In this document: one piece after another, positions 37,202-45,428 of the stretch | Position numbering within the stretch: the first letter of the stretch is position 1 | Layout of the letters: each line of letters begins with the position of its first letter | From: Rhodobacterales bacterium LSUCC0387 | GTDB taxonomy: Bacteria; Pseudomonadota; Alphaproteobacteria; Rhodobacterales; Rhodobacteraceae | Direction of reading: 5' to 3' | DNA: 64,000 nucleotides | Assembly (NCBI GenBank): GCA_015689775.1 | Contig: WVSR01000001.1 | Span: 1,241,501-1,305,500 of the forward strand | The notes under the pieces: generated by a model | Told to the model about the DNA's origin: nothing | What the model saw: only the letters and a program-made list of their open reading frames with translations | Databases searched by the model: none | Translations under genes and position numbers: made by a program

Positions 37202-39162
37202 TAAACGTCCAATTCCTCAACAAAACGGGCGTTTTCTTGGATATATTGAAAGCGCAATTCGGGCTTTTTTCCCATCAAGCGTTCCACCAGATCACCCGTT
37301 TCGCCGGGCGTGTCTTCATCCACTGTGACACGGATCAACTTGCGCGAGGCGGGATCCATCGTGGTTTCCTTCAGGTCTTTGGCGTCCATCTCGCCCAGAC
37401 CCTTAAATCGGCTCACATCAATCTTGCCGCGCCCGCCAAGGCCACGCGCCATCCAGCCCTCTTTCTCGGCTTCATCTAGGGCATATACACGATGCGCGCC
37501 TTGGGTCAGGCGGAACAAGGGCGGGCAGGCGAGGTAAAGGTGGCCTTGATCAATCATTGGGCGCATCTGAGTGAAGAAAAATGTCATCAGCAGCGAGGCA
37601 ATATGCGCCCCGTCCACATCGGCATCGGTCATGATGATGATCTTATCATAACGTAGATCTTCGACATTGAATTTTGTGCCCATCGACACGCCAAGCGCTT
37701 GACACAGATCGTTGATCTCTTGGTTTTGGCCCATTTTCGAGGAGGCCGCGCCAAGCACGTTCAAAATCTTACCACGCAGGGGCAGCAGGGCTTGGATTTT
37801 GCGGTCGCGCGCCATTTTGGCAGACCCGCCCGCACTGTCGCCTTCCACGATAAATAATTCTGTGCCTTCGCGGTTCGTGGCCGAACAATCCACCAACTTG
37901 CCCGGCAGGCGCAGGCGCTTGGTGGCGGATTTGCGCTGCGTTTCTTTCTCTTGTCTGCGGCGTAGGCGTTCTTCGGCGCGCAGGATTAGAAAATCGAGGA
38001 TCGCCCCCGCCGATTTGGTGTCTGCGGCCAACCAATTGTCAAAGCGATCTCGCACGGCCCCCTCAACCATGCGCGCCGCTTCGGTGGTGGCAAGGCGGTC
38101 TTTTGTTTGACCGACAAATTCAGGTTCCGCGATAAAGCAAGAGACCAGCGCACACCCGCCCGCAGTCAAATCTTCGCGGGTGATGTTCGCGGCTTTACGA
38201 TTGCCTGCCAATTCGCCGTAGGCGCGAATGCCTTTCAGGGTCGCAGCCCAAAATCCGGCCTCATGGGTGCCGCCCTCAGGTGTGGAAACGGTGTTACAAT
38301 AAGATTGGATGAACCCATCGCGCGCAGGCGTCCAATTGATCGCCCATTCGACCGAGCCCGCCACGCCAAAGCGTTCTTGAAATTCGACCTTGCCCGCAAA
38401 TGGGGCTTGCGCATAGGTCGCGGCATTTCCCAAAACCTCGCCCAGATAATCGGCTAAACCGCCTGGGAAATGAAAGCTCGCCTCCTGTGGGGTTTCGCCG
38501 TCATCAATCGCGGATTTCCAGCGAATTTCCACGCCTGAAAACAAATAGGCCTTAGAGCGCACCATTTTGAAAAGGCGGGCAGGCTTAAAGCGATGACTGC
38601 CGAAGATTTGCTCATCGGCATGAAAACTGACTTGCGTGCCGCGCCGATTGGGGGCTGCGCCAAGGTTTTGCAATCCCCCTTGGGGTAGGCCGCGCGAGAA
38701 CTCTTGCGCGTAAAGCGTTCGATTGCGGGCCACCTCGACCCGCAAGTGATCGGAGAGCGCATTCACGACCGATGCCCCAACCCCGTGCAAACCGCCCGAG
38801 GTTTGATAGGCCTTGCCCGAAAACTTGCCGCCCGCGTGAAGGGTGCATAAAATCACCTCAAGCGCGGATTTGTTGGGGAATTTAGGGTGCGGATCGATCG
38901 GCATCCCGCGGCCATTGTCGCGGATTGTCATGGTGTAATCTGCGGCCAGTTCAATCTCGATCCGATTGGCGTGGCCCGCGACAGCCTCGTCCATCGAGTT
39001 GTCAAGGATTTCCGCCACCAAATGGTGCAAGGCGCGTTCATCCGTGCCGCCAATATACATACCCGGGCGTTTGCGGACCGGTTCTAACCCTTCCAACACC
39101 TCAATAGACGAGGCGTCATAGGCCTGTTCCGAGGCCGTTTGGCCCAAAAGATCATCCGCCAT
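37201..39162 (-). CDS. parE: DNA topoisomerase IV subunit B
   Basis: ATPase subunit of topoisomerase IV, which separates linked daughter chromosomes. The 653-residue protein begins MADDLLGQTAS and has the GHKL ATPase motifs (EILDNSMDEA, DNGRGMPID, GGLHGVGASVVNAL), the transducer region and a TOPRIM domain (TELFIVEGDSAGGSAKMARD, MTDADVDGAHI). These separate it from GyrB by the shorter length and by the MYIGGTDERALHHLVAE start. A GTG five codons upstream is a possible alternative start. Confidence 0.95.
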   Translation of the reverse strand: MADDLLGQTASEQAYDASSIEVLEGLEPVRKRPGMYIGGTDERALHHLVAEILDNSMDEAVAGHANRIEIELAADYTMTIRDNGRGMPIDPHPKFPNKSALEVILCTLHAGGKFSGKAYQTSGGLHGVGASVVNALSDHLRVEVARNRTLYAQEFSRGLPQGGLQNLGAAPNRRGTQVSFHADEQIFGSHRFKPARLFKMVRSKAYLFSGVEIRWKSAIDDGETPQEASFHFPGGLADYLGEVLGNAATYAQAPFAGKVEFQERFGVAGSVEWAINWTPARDGFIQSYCNTVSTPEGGTHEAGFWAATLKGIRAYGELAGNRKAANITREDLTAGGCALVSCFIAEPEFVGQTKDRLATTEAARMVEGAVRDRFDNWLAADTKSAGAILDFLILRAEERLRRRQEKETQRKSATKRLRLPGKLVDCSATNREGTELFIVEGDSAGGSAKMARDRKIQALLPLRGKILNVLGAASSKMGQNQEINDLCQALGVSMGTKFNVEDLRYDKIIIMTDADVDGAHIASLLMTFFFTQMRPMIDQGHLYLACPPLFRLTQGAHRVYALDEAEKEGWMARGLGGRGKIDVSRFKGLGEMDAKDLKETTMDPASRKLIRVTVDEDTPGETGDLVERLMGKKPELRFQYIQENARFVEELDV

Positions 39163-39299
39163 GCTCTGCTCAATCACATTTTTGCTTTACGATTTTGTCT
39201 ATATTGACAGCTTTATCTCGCGGCGAAAAGCCAAAACAGCCTTGCAAACCACTATATCTTGGGTGCTTGGGCTTGTTTGAATGTCAACCAAATTTAAAT

Positions 39300-39313
39300 T
39301 TGCGCGAGATCAA
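39300..39313 (+). promoter_or_regulatory. Candidate Fnr-type box upstream of hemA
   Basis: TTGCGCGAGATCAA, inside the longer near-palindrome TTTGCGCGAGATCAAA. It fits the TTG-N8-CAA frame of Fnr/FnrL sites, with one perfect half (ATCAA) and one imperfect half (TTGCG). It is 120 bases before the hemA start. In photosynthetic relatives hemA is controlled by FnrL, so the site is plausible but unproven. Confidence 0.45.
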
Positions 39314-39432
39314 ATACAGCTGCGCGTCAATTTGTTACTTGGATTTTCAACAGCGAAGGGACTATCTGACCCGCAGCGCCGGCCTTTACGGCCTAAACCA
39401 CGGCCTGTGCGCGGAAATGTAAGGAGACGAGT

Positions 39433-40656
39433 GTGGATTATAACAGCGCTCTTAATCATGCCTTGGATAGCCTTCACAACGAGGGTCGCTATCGCACGTT
39501 CATTGATATCGAACGCCGCAAGGGACAATTTCCGTACGCAACTTGGACGCGGCCCGATGGCAGCCAGCAGGATATCACGGTCTGGTGTGGCAATGATTAT
39601 TTGGGCATGGGGCAGCACTGTGTCGTTTTGAACGCCATGCATGAGGCGCTAGACGCCACAGGTGCAGGGTCTGGCGGCACGCGCAATATTTCAGGCACAA
39701 CGGTCTATCACAAACGCCTTGAGGCGGAATTGGCCAATTTGCACGACAAAGAGGCGGCGCTTGTTTTTACCTCTGCCTATATTGCCAATGATGCTACCCT
39801 CTCGACCCTGTCGCGGCTGTTTCCAGGTCTGATCATCTATTCGGATGAGTTGAACCACGCCTCTATGATTGAGGGCGTTCGCCGCAATGGCGGGGCAAAG
39901 CGTGTTTTCAAACACAATGACCTTGTTGATTTGCGCGCCAAACTGGCGGCAGATAATCCTGCGGCGCCAAAACTGATTGCCTTTGAATCGATCTATTCGA
40001 TGGACGGTGATTTTGGCCCGATTGCAGGAATTGTTGAATTGGCCGAGGAATTTGGCGCCTTGACCTATTTGGACGAGGTTCACGCGGTGGGGATGTATGG
40101 CTCACGTGGGGGTGGGGTGGCCCAAAAACTGGGCTTGTCGGATCGTATCGATATTATCAACGGCACGCTTGGCAAAGCTTATGGTGTGATGGGCGGCTAT
40201 ATCGCGGCTTCGGCCAAAATGTGTGATGCTGTGCGCTCCTATGCGCCGGGTTTCATTTTTACGACATCGTTGCCACCTGTGGTTGCAGCGGGAGCTGCCG
40301 CTTCGGTTGCGCATCTCAAGACGGATCAGGGCTTGCGGGATCTGCATCAAGAGCGCGCCGCAGTTCTAAAACTGCGCCTTAAGGGGATGGGCCTGCCCAT
40401 CATTGATCACGGCAGCCATATTGTGCCTGTGATCGTAGGTGACCCTGTTCACACCAAGAAAATCTCGGATATGCTTTTGCGGGATTACGGGATTTATGTG
40501 CAGCCAATCAACTTCCCAACGGTTCCCCGTGGGACAGAGCGGTTGCGCTTTACCCCAAGCCCTGTGCATGACCACAAAATGATGGATGCTTTGGTGCATG
40601 CCATGGATCGCCTCTGGAGCCATTGTGCGCTGAATCGTGCCGAGTTGGCGGGTTAA
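39433..40656 (+). CDS. hemA: 5-Aminolevulinate synthase
   Basis: PLP enzyme that condenses glycine with succinyl-CoA in the C4 route to tetrapyrroles, typical of alphaproteobacteria. The 407-residue protein starts with GTG, with AAGGAG upstream. It has the substrate loops [17 protein letters not shown], the cofactor region [21 protein letters not shown], and the PLP lysine Lys248 in GTLGKAYG, the same number as in Rhodobacter capsulatus. The enzyme feeds heme, which the ctaA product further on modifies to heme A. Confidence 0.98.
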   Translation: MDYNSALNHALDSLHNEGRYRTFIDIERRKGQFPYATWTRPDGSQQDITVWCGNDYLGMGQHCVVLNAMHEALDATGAGSGGTRNISGTTVYHKRLEAELANLHDKEAALVFTSAYIANDATLSTLSRLFPGLIIYSDELNHASMIEGVRRNGGAKRVFKHNDLVDLRAKLAADNPAAPKLIAFESIYSMDGDFGPIAGIVELAEEFGALTYLDEVHAVGMYGSRGGGVAQKLGLSDRIDIINGTLGKAYGVMGGYIAASAKMCDAVRSYAPGFIFTTSLPPVVAAGAAASVAHLKTDQGLRDLHQERAAVLKLRLKGMGLPIIDHGSHIVPVIVGDPVHTKKISDMLLRDYGIYVQPINFPTVPRGTERLRFTPSPVHDHKMMDALVHAMDRLWSHCALNRAELAG

Positions 40657-40808
40657 GATACAATAAGTTTATCACCTATCCTAGCTTATGCTATTCTGTC
40701 ATTGCGGAAGTGATGGGACCGATACGAATCGGCGCTGTGATATATGGGCAACGGAAAAGCAGTTTTGGCCAGAGACTGCATCCAAGGGCAGATTTAGCAG
40801 GGCGCCAT

Positions 40809-42059
40809 ATGGAGCATGATGAGACGGGGATGATGGGGGCATCAACAGAAGAATTGTACAGCGAATTGCTGATGGATGTGCCTTTGGGCGATCTGATGCG
40901 CGGTGAACGCGCAACCATGGGCAAATCGCTGCAGGATGTTGAGGTGGATTTGCGGATCCGTGCCTCGTATGTCGCCGCGATCGAAAACGCAGATTTAACG
41001 GTCTTTACCTCGCGTGGGTTTGTCGCGGGTTATGTCCGGTCATATGCGCGGTATCTGGGTCTTGACCCTGAATGGGTATTTTCGCGGTTTTGCGAGGAAA
41101 CAGGGTTTTCAGGCGTTAGCGGGTTCTCTCCCGAGGTAGATCGCACCGCGCGCAGTCCGCAGAAAATTGAAATGCCCAAAGGCCAGATGGGAGGCCTGAA
41201 AGAAGACCGCCGTTTTTCCAAACGCCATGTTTTGTATGATATGGATGACGGGTTTTTCCCTCGGCTAGAGGCGGGCGCGCTTGGTTCGCTTTTTGTCTTG
41301 TCGGTGGTTTTGCTTGGGGTGGGATATGGTGCTTGGGTCTTGCTTAATGATTTTCAACGCGTCCAATTCGCGCCTGTTGCGGATACGCCCGTTGCGTTAA
41401 CGGCGCTTGACCCGCTGCCTTTGCCGCAAAACGAGATCAGCGGTTTGGCCGGTGCAAGCCCAAGTTTGCCCGCCGAAGAAGATACGCGCGACAGCACAGC
41501 GATGGAGCGTCTTTATCGCCCCACTTTACTTGAGGCCCCTGTAATGGTGCCGCGTGACCGCGCCATCAGTACATTGAACCCCTCAACCACAGGGGCTTTT
41601 GCCCGCGATAACAGTCCCGTTTTGCGCCCCGATGATATCTCGCGCGCGATTGCCGCCGCAGGGCGCGCGCGCGCACCGACCGCCTCAACCAGCAATCCGC
41701 CTGTGACCCAAGAGCCGCGCGATCAGGTTGTCCTGTTCGCTGTGCGCCCCTCATGGATCAGGGTCACCATGACCGATGGCACCGTTCTTTTTGAGGGCAC
41801 GTTAAATGCGGGTGACAGCTATACTGTTCCTGTCATGGATGAGATGCCTGTGCTGCGCGCAGGCAATTCAAGCGCTCTTTATTTTGCGCTGAACTCTGTC
41901 ACCTTTGGCCCTGCGGGCGAAGGCAGCAGCGTGATCAAGGATGTTCCGATTTCTGCAGATGAGATTCAAACCCGCTATTCCATTGCAAATGCGGCCGCTG
42001 ATCCGCAATTGCCTGAAGTGGTGCAATTAGTTCTCGAACGTCTCGCACAAGGCGAATAA
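40809..42059 (+). CDS. RodZ-like helix-turn-helix membrane protein
   Basis: Membrane protein of the RodZ type, linked in many bacteria to rod-shape and MreB. The 416-residue product (start uncertain; 40713 also possible) has an N-terminal Cro/C1-like helix-turn-helix ([33 protein letters not shown]), the conserved [14 protein letters not shown], a single membrane helix ([22 protein letters not shown], near residue 160), a proline/threonine-rich periplasmic linker and a C-terminal DUF4115 domain ([20 protein letters not shown]). It lies directly upstream of ispG, as in related genomes. Confidence 0.85.
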   Translation: MEHDETGMMGASTEELYSELLMDVPLGDLMRGERATMGKSLQDVEVDLRIRASYVAAIENADLTVFTSRGFVAGYVRSYARYLGLDPEWVFSRFCEETGFSGVSGFSPEVDRTARSPQKIEMPKGQMGGLKEDRRFSKRHVLYDMDDGFFPRLEAGALGSLFVLSVVLLGVGYGAWVLLNDFQRVQFAPVADTPVALTALDPLPLPQNEISGLAGASPSLPAEEDTRDSTAMERLYRPTLLEAPVMVPRDRAISTLNPSTTGAFARDNSPVLRPDDISRAIAAAGRARAPTASTSNPPVTQEPRDQVVLFAVRPSWIRVTMTDGTVLFEGTLNAGDSYTVPVMDEMPVLRAGNSSALYFALNSVTFGPAGEGSSVIKDVPISADEIQTRYSIANAAADPQLPEVVQLVLERLAQGE

Positions 42060-42171
42060 ATGGGGGCCTGTTCGCGCTCTGCGTGTCCAAGCATTGTGCA
42101 ATCGGTGGCTAGGGCTTATCTTGCGCTGCAAAACGTCTTTGCGATGCGACAAGATAAAGGTCACTCTACCC

Positions 42172-43299
42172 ATGTCTCATAATCCGATCCGCCCTTGGCG
42201 CAACATCGACCGCCGCAAAAGCCGTCAGATTCATGTGGGCTCTGTGCCAGTTGGGGGGGATGCACCGATTTCCGTGCAAACCATGACTAATACCCCCACC
42301 ACCGACATTAAGGCGACCATCGCGCAGGTTCAGGCCTGTGCTGAGGCAGGCGCCGATATCGTGCGCGTCTCCGTGCCAGATGAGGCCAGTTCAAAGGCGC
42401 TAAAAGAGATTGTGCGCGAAAGCTCCGTGCCAATCGTTGCAGATATCCATTTCCACTATAAGCGCGGCATTGAGGCGGCAGAGGCGGGCGCGGCTTGTTT
42501 GCGCATCAATCCTGGCAACATTGGCGATGCAACCCGTGTGCGCGAGGTGATCAAGGCCGCCCGTGATCATAATTGCTCGATCCGTATTGGGGTGAATGCT
42601 GGCTCATTGGAAAAGCATCTGCTTGAGAAATATGGCGAACCTTGCCCTGAGGCGATGATTGAGTCAGGCCTCGACCACATTCGGATCTTGCAGGATAATG
42701 ATTTTCACGAGTTCAAAATCTCGGTCAAAGCGTCCGATGTGTTTTTGGCAGCTGCGGCCTATCAAGGTCTTGCTGAGGCGACTGATGCCCCCATTCATCT
42801 GGGTATTACTGAGGCGGGCAGTTTGACCTCTGGCACGATCAAATCTGCAATTGGTTTGGGCAGTTTGCTATGGATGGGGATCGGTGACACGATCCGTGTC
42901 AGCCTTTCTGCCGATCCTGTGCAGGAGGTGAAGGTTGGCTATGAGATCCTCAAATCCTTGGGCCTGCGCCATCGTGGGGTGAATATCATTTCCTGCCCGT
43001 CTTGCGCGCGTCAGGGCTTTGACGTGATCAAAACAGTCGAGGCTTTGGAAAAGCGTCTAGAGCATATCAAAACCCCGATGAGCCTCTCTATTATCGGTTG
43101 TGTGGTCAATGGGCCGGGCGAGGCGTTGATGACTGATGTTGGCTTTACGGGGGGCGGTGCAGGGTCAGGCATGGTCTATCTTGCGGGCAAACAAAGCCAC
43201 AAGCTGAACAATGACCAAATGATCGACCACATCGTGGAGCAGGTCGAGAAAAAGGCCACCCAACTTGAGGCGGCCCAGAAAACTGAAGCAGCGGAATAA
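42172..43299 (+). CDS. ispG: 4-Hydroxy-3-methylbut-2-enyl diphosphate synthase (flavodoxin)
   Basis: [4Fe-4S] enzyme that converts methylerythritol cyclodiphosphate to HMBPP in the non-mevalonate isoprenoid pathway. From the ATG in [20 protein letters not shown] the protein has 375 residues. The barrel part shows [15 protein letters not shown] and the cluster-binding cysteines are in [12 protein letters not shown] and GCVVNGPGE. It is separated by four bases from the converging speE gene. Confidence 0.97.
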   Translation: MSHNPIRPWRNIDRRKSRQIHVGSVPVGGDAPISVQTMTNTPTTDIKATIAQVQACAEAGADIVRVSVPDEASSKALKEIVRESSVPIVADIHFHYKRGIEAAEAGAACLRINPGNIGDATRVREVIKAARDHNCSIRIGVNAGSLEKHLLEKYGEPCPEAMIESGLDHIRILQDNDFHEFKISVKASDVFLAAAAYQGLAEATDAPIHLGITEAGSLTSGTIKSAIGLGSLLWMGIGDTIRVSLSADPVQEVKVGYEILKSLGLRHRGVNIISCPSCARQGFDVIKTVEALEKRLEHIKTPMSLSIIGCVVNGPGEALMTDVGFTGGGAGSGMVYLAGKQSHKLNNDQMIDHIVEQVEKKATQLEAAQKTEAAE

Positions 43300-43303
43300 C
43301 CCC

Positions 43304-44167
43304 TTAGGGGATCAGACGCGCCACGTAGGGGGGCAGGGCAAAAGCGCTGCGATGCACCTCGGGGATATAATAATCGGTGCTGATCCCTGCCGCTTTGAAC
43401 CGCGCCTCAAGGGTGGCAAGATCAACCTGCCTTGCGTCACTGTCACTGCCCCAGCCAAAGGCCATGGGGCCGCCCGCATAGGTCGGAATGCTGGCCAGAT
43501 AGCAGCTGTAATCAGCGAATAGCGTCTTGAAGGCCCGCATTGTGTTCGTCAGCTCATCCCCTTGCAGGAACGGAACCCCGTTTTGCGTGACCAAAATACC
43601 GCCCTCCGCCAAACGTGCCTTGGCATGGCCGTAGAAATGATCGGTGAAGAGAACCTCACCTGGGCCAACGGGGTCGGTGCTGTCGATGATGATCACATCA
43701 TAGACATCCGCGTTTTGTTTCATGAACACGGCACCATCATTGATCACCAGATCAAGGCGAGGGTCGTCAAAGGCGCCATCTGAAATCGCTGCCAGATATT
43801 TCTTCGAAAAATCCACCACGCCCGCATCAATCTCGACCATGGTCAACTGTTCGATGCTGTCATGTTTCAGCACCTCGCGCGCCATGCCGCCATCGCCGCC
43901 GCCCACGATCAGCACGCGCTTGGCGGTCCCATGGGCCAAAATCGGCACATGGGTCAGCATTTCATGATAGATGAAGTTATCCGCTTCGGTCACCTGCACC
44001 ACGCCATCAAGTGTTAAGATGCGCCCAAAAGTAGGGTTTTCAAATACGCGCAGGCGTTGGTGATCTGTTTCGCTGTCGTAATGCATCTGCGCCACGCGTA
44101 AGGCTTGCCCGTGATCTTGGTGTAGACGCTCAACGCTCCAATCGCGCGTAGTTTCAGGATCGCTCAT
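43304..44167 (-). CDS. speE: Spermidine synthase
   Basis: Aminopropyltransferase that adds the aminopropyl group of decarboxylated SAM to putrescine. The 287-residue protein has the expected motifs: LTLDGVVQVTEADNFIYHEML, RVLIVGGGDGGMAREVLKH, VEIDAGVVDFSKKY and the catalytic IIIDSTDPVGPGEVLFT. The start is the ATG with GAAAGGAGG upstream. speD, 68 bases upstream on the same strand, makes the aminopropyl donor, so the pair forms a short spermidine operon. Confidence 0.96.
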   Translation of the reverse strand: MSDPETTRDWSVERLHQDHGQALRVAQMHYDSETDHQRLRVFENPTFGRILTLDGVVQVTEADNFIYHEMLTHVPILAHGTAKRVLIVGGGDGGMAREVLKHDSIEQLTMVEIDAGVVDFSKKYLAAISDGAFDDPRLDLVINDGAVFMKQNADVYDVIIIDSTDPVGPGEVLFTDHFYGHAKARLAEGGILVTQNGVPFLQGDELTNTMRAFKTLFADYSCYLASIPTYAGGPMAFGWGSDSDARQVDLATLEARFKAAGISTDYYIPEVHRSAFALPPYVARLIP

Positions 44168-44235
44168 GGGCGGCCTCCTTTCGGGCAGTTTAGGGCAGTG
44201 GGAGGGGCGGGGTTTCACCTCTCCTGCAAGCGCAG

Positions 44236-44736
44236 TTATGCCGCGGCAATCGCCTCAGTCACCAGACCTTCCCCGCGCAGCAATTCTTTGACGCGCACAT
44301 CTTGCGTGCCAAAGGCCGCTTTGAGCACATCCACCGCGCGCCATGGTTCAGCATCGCCGCACATAAAGACATCAAATGCGCCATAGCCAATCTCGGGCCA
44401 AGTATGCACCGAGATATGGCTTTCCGCCAAAACCGCCACACCCGACACGCCTTGGGGACTGAATTTATGGGTGTGAATGTGCAAAAGCGTTGCTCCACAT
44501 TCGCGCACGCAGTCGCGAAATGCGGTTTGAATCCGCGCCTCATCATCAAGGCCATGGCCATTGACGACTTCGAGGATCAGATGCGTGCCCGCGAAAACGC
44601 GGCCATCGCGGCGAATGAAGTGATCATCGCGTATCTCATCGAACACGCTTCGGTCAGCCGAAAGGCTGTGAGTGTCTTCCGCATGGGCGCCTGTCTCCAG
44701 ACCAGTCCCCAGTTGGAAGAGGCCGGCGCTAGACAT
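44236..44736 (-). CDS. speD: S-adenosylmethionine decarboxylase proenzyme
   Basis: Pyruvoyl enzyme that makes decarboxylated SAM for spermidine synthesis. The 166-residue proenzyme has the self-cleavage site between Glu and Ser in LAESHISVHTWPE, giving the pyruvoyl group, plus the conserved HLILEVVNGHGLDD and FDVFMCGD segments. It is a little longer than the minimal bacterial (SpeH-type) enzyme because of about 35 extra N-terminal residues. It is placed just before speE. Confidence 0.94.
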   Translation of the reverse strand: MSSAGLFQLGTGLETGAHAEDTHSLSADRSVFDEIRDDHFIRRDGRVFAGTHLILEVVNGHGLDDEARIQTAFRDCVRECGATLLHIHTHKFSPQGVSGVAVLAESHISVHTWPEIGYGAFDVFMCGDAEPWRAVDVLKAAFGTQDVRVKELLRGEGLVTEAIAAA

Positions 44737-44895
44737 AGCACGCCCCCTTCTTACCAGCAGATTGATGTGGTGGGCCCTTAGCGCCCCCCCGCTGATGGCA
44801 GCGAGGTTGGGATCGGCACCCGGTTCATAAGGGGGGCACCTAGTGCGTCATGTTTCCCATTTCAAGCAAAATCTTGGCATGTGTTCTGATTCTTT

Positions 44896-45369
44896 TTATT
44901 CGGCCACGAAATCGGCCTGTTTCGCCCCGCTCAGTCGCAAAAGCTGTTCGGGGGAGATGCCAAAAATATGGCGCGGCGTGCCTGCCGCCGCATAAACCAA
45001 ATCAAAGGTCAAAAGCCGCGGATCAAACCATGTGCGCAAGGGGATCAGATGCCCCACAGGGGCCACGCCCCCGATTGCAAAGCCTGTCACGCGGCGAATC
45101 GCATCGGCATCTGCCCGCGCCAAAGTCCCCCTGATCAGCACTTCGGCGCGGCGGGGATCAACCTGATTGCCGCCTGCGGTGATAAATAGAACTAAATCGC
45201 CGCTCGCGACCTCGCGGAATATGATTGATTTCGCAATTTGATCGATTTGGCATTGCGCCGCGCGCGCCGCATCTTCTGCGGTGCGGGTGCCTTCGGCCAT
45301 CTCAAGGATCACAAACTCTAGCCCTGCCGTTTCTAGGGCATGGGCCACGCGGGCAAGGCTTTTGCTCAT
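44896..45369 (-). CDS. YbaK/ProX-type aminoacyl-tRNA deacylase
   Basis: A 157-residue protein of the YbaK/ProX editing family, which hydrolyses mischarged Ala- or Cys-tRNA-Pro. Visible features are the N-terminal KSLARVAHALETAGL, the catalytic lysine in IAKSIIFREV, the LVLFITAGGNQVDPRRAE segment and GFAIGGVAPVGH. It is free-standing and not fused to ProRS. The exact tRNA specificity is not predictable. Its start is 60 bases from the divergent glnE gene. Confidence 0.88.
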   Translation of the reverse strand: MSKSLARVAHALETAGLEFVILEMAEGTRTAEDAARAAQCQIDQIAKSIIFREVASGDLVLFITAGGNQVDPRRAEVLIRGTLARADADAIRRVTGFAIGGVAPVGHLIPLRTWFDPRLLTFDLVYAAAGTPRHIFGISPEQLLRLSGAKQADFVAE

Positions 45370-45428
45370 GCGCATTCCCTTCTATCATCTGTCACAACCT
45401 TTGAGCGCAAACGCATTATAATAACAAG

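Noticed and set aside
43300-43311. CCCCTTAGGGG palindrome between ispG and speE as terminator
   Set aside because: Stem of only four G-C pairs overlapping the speE stop, with no T-run; too weak for a terminator.
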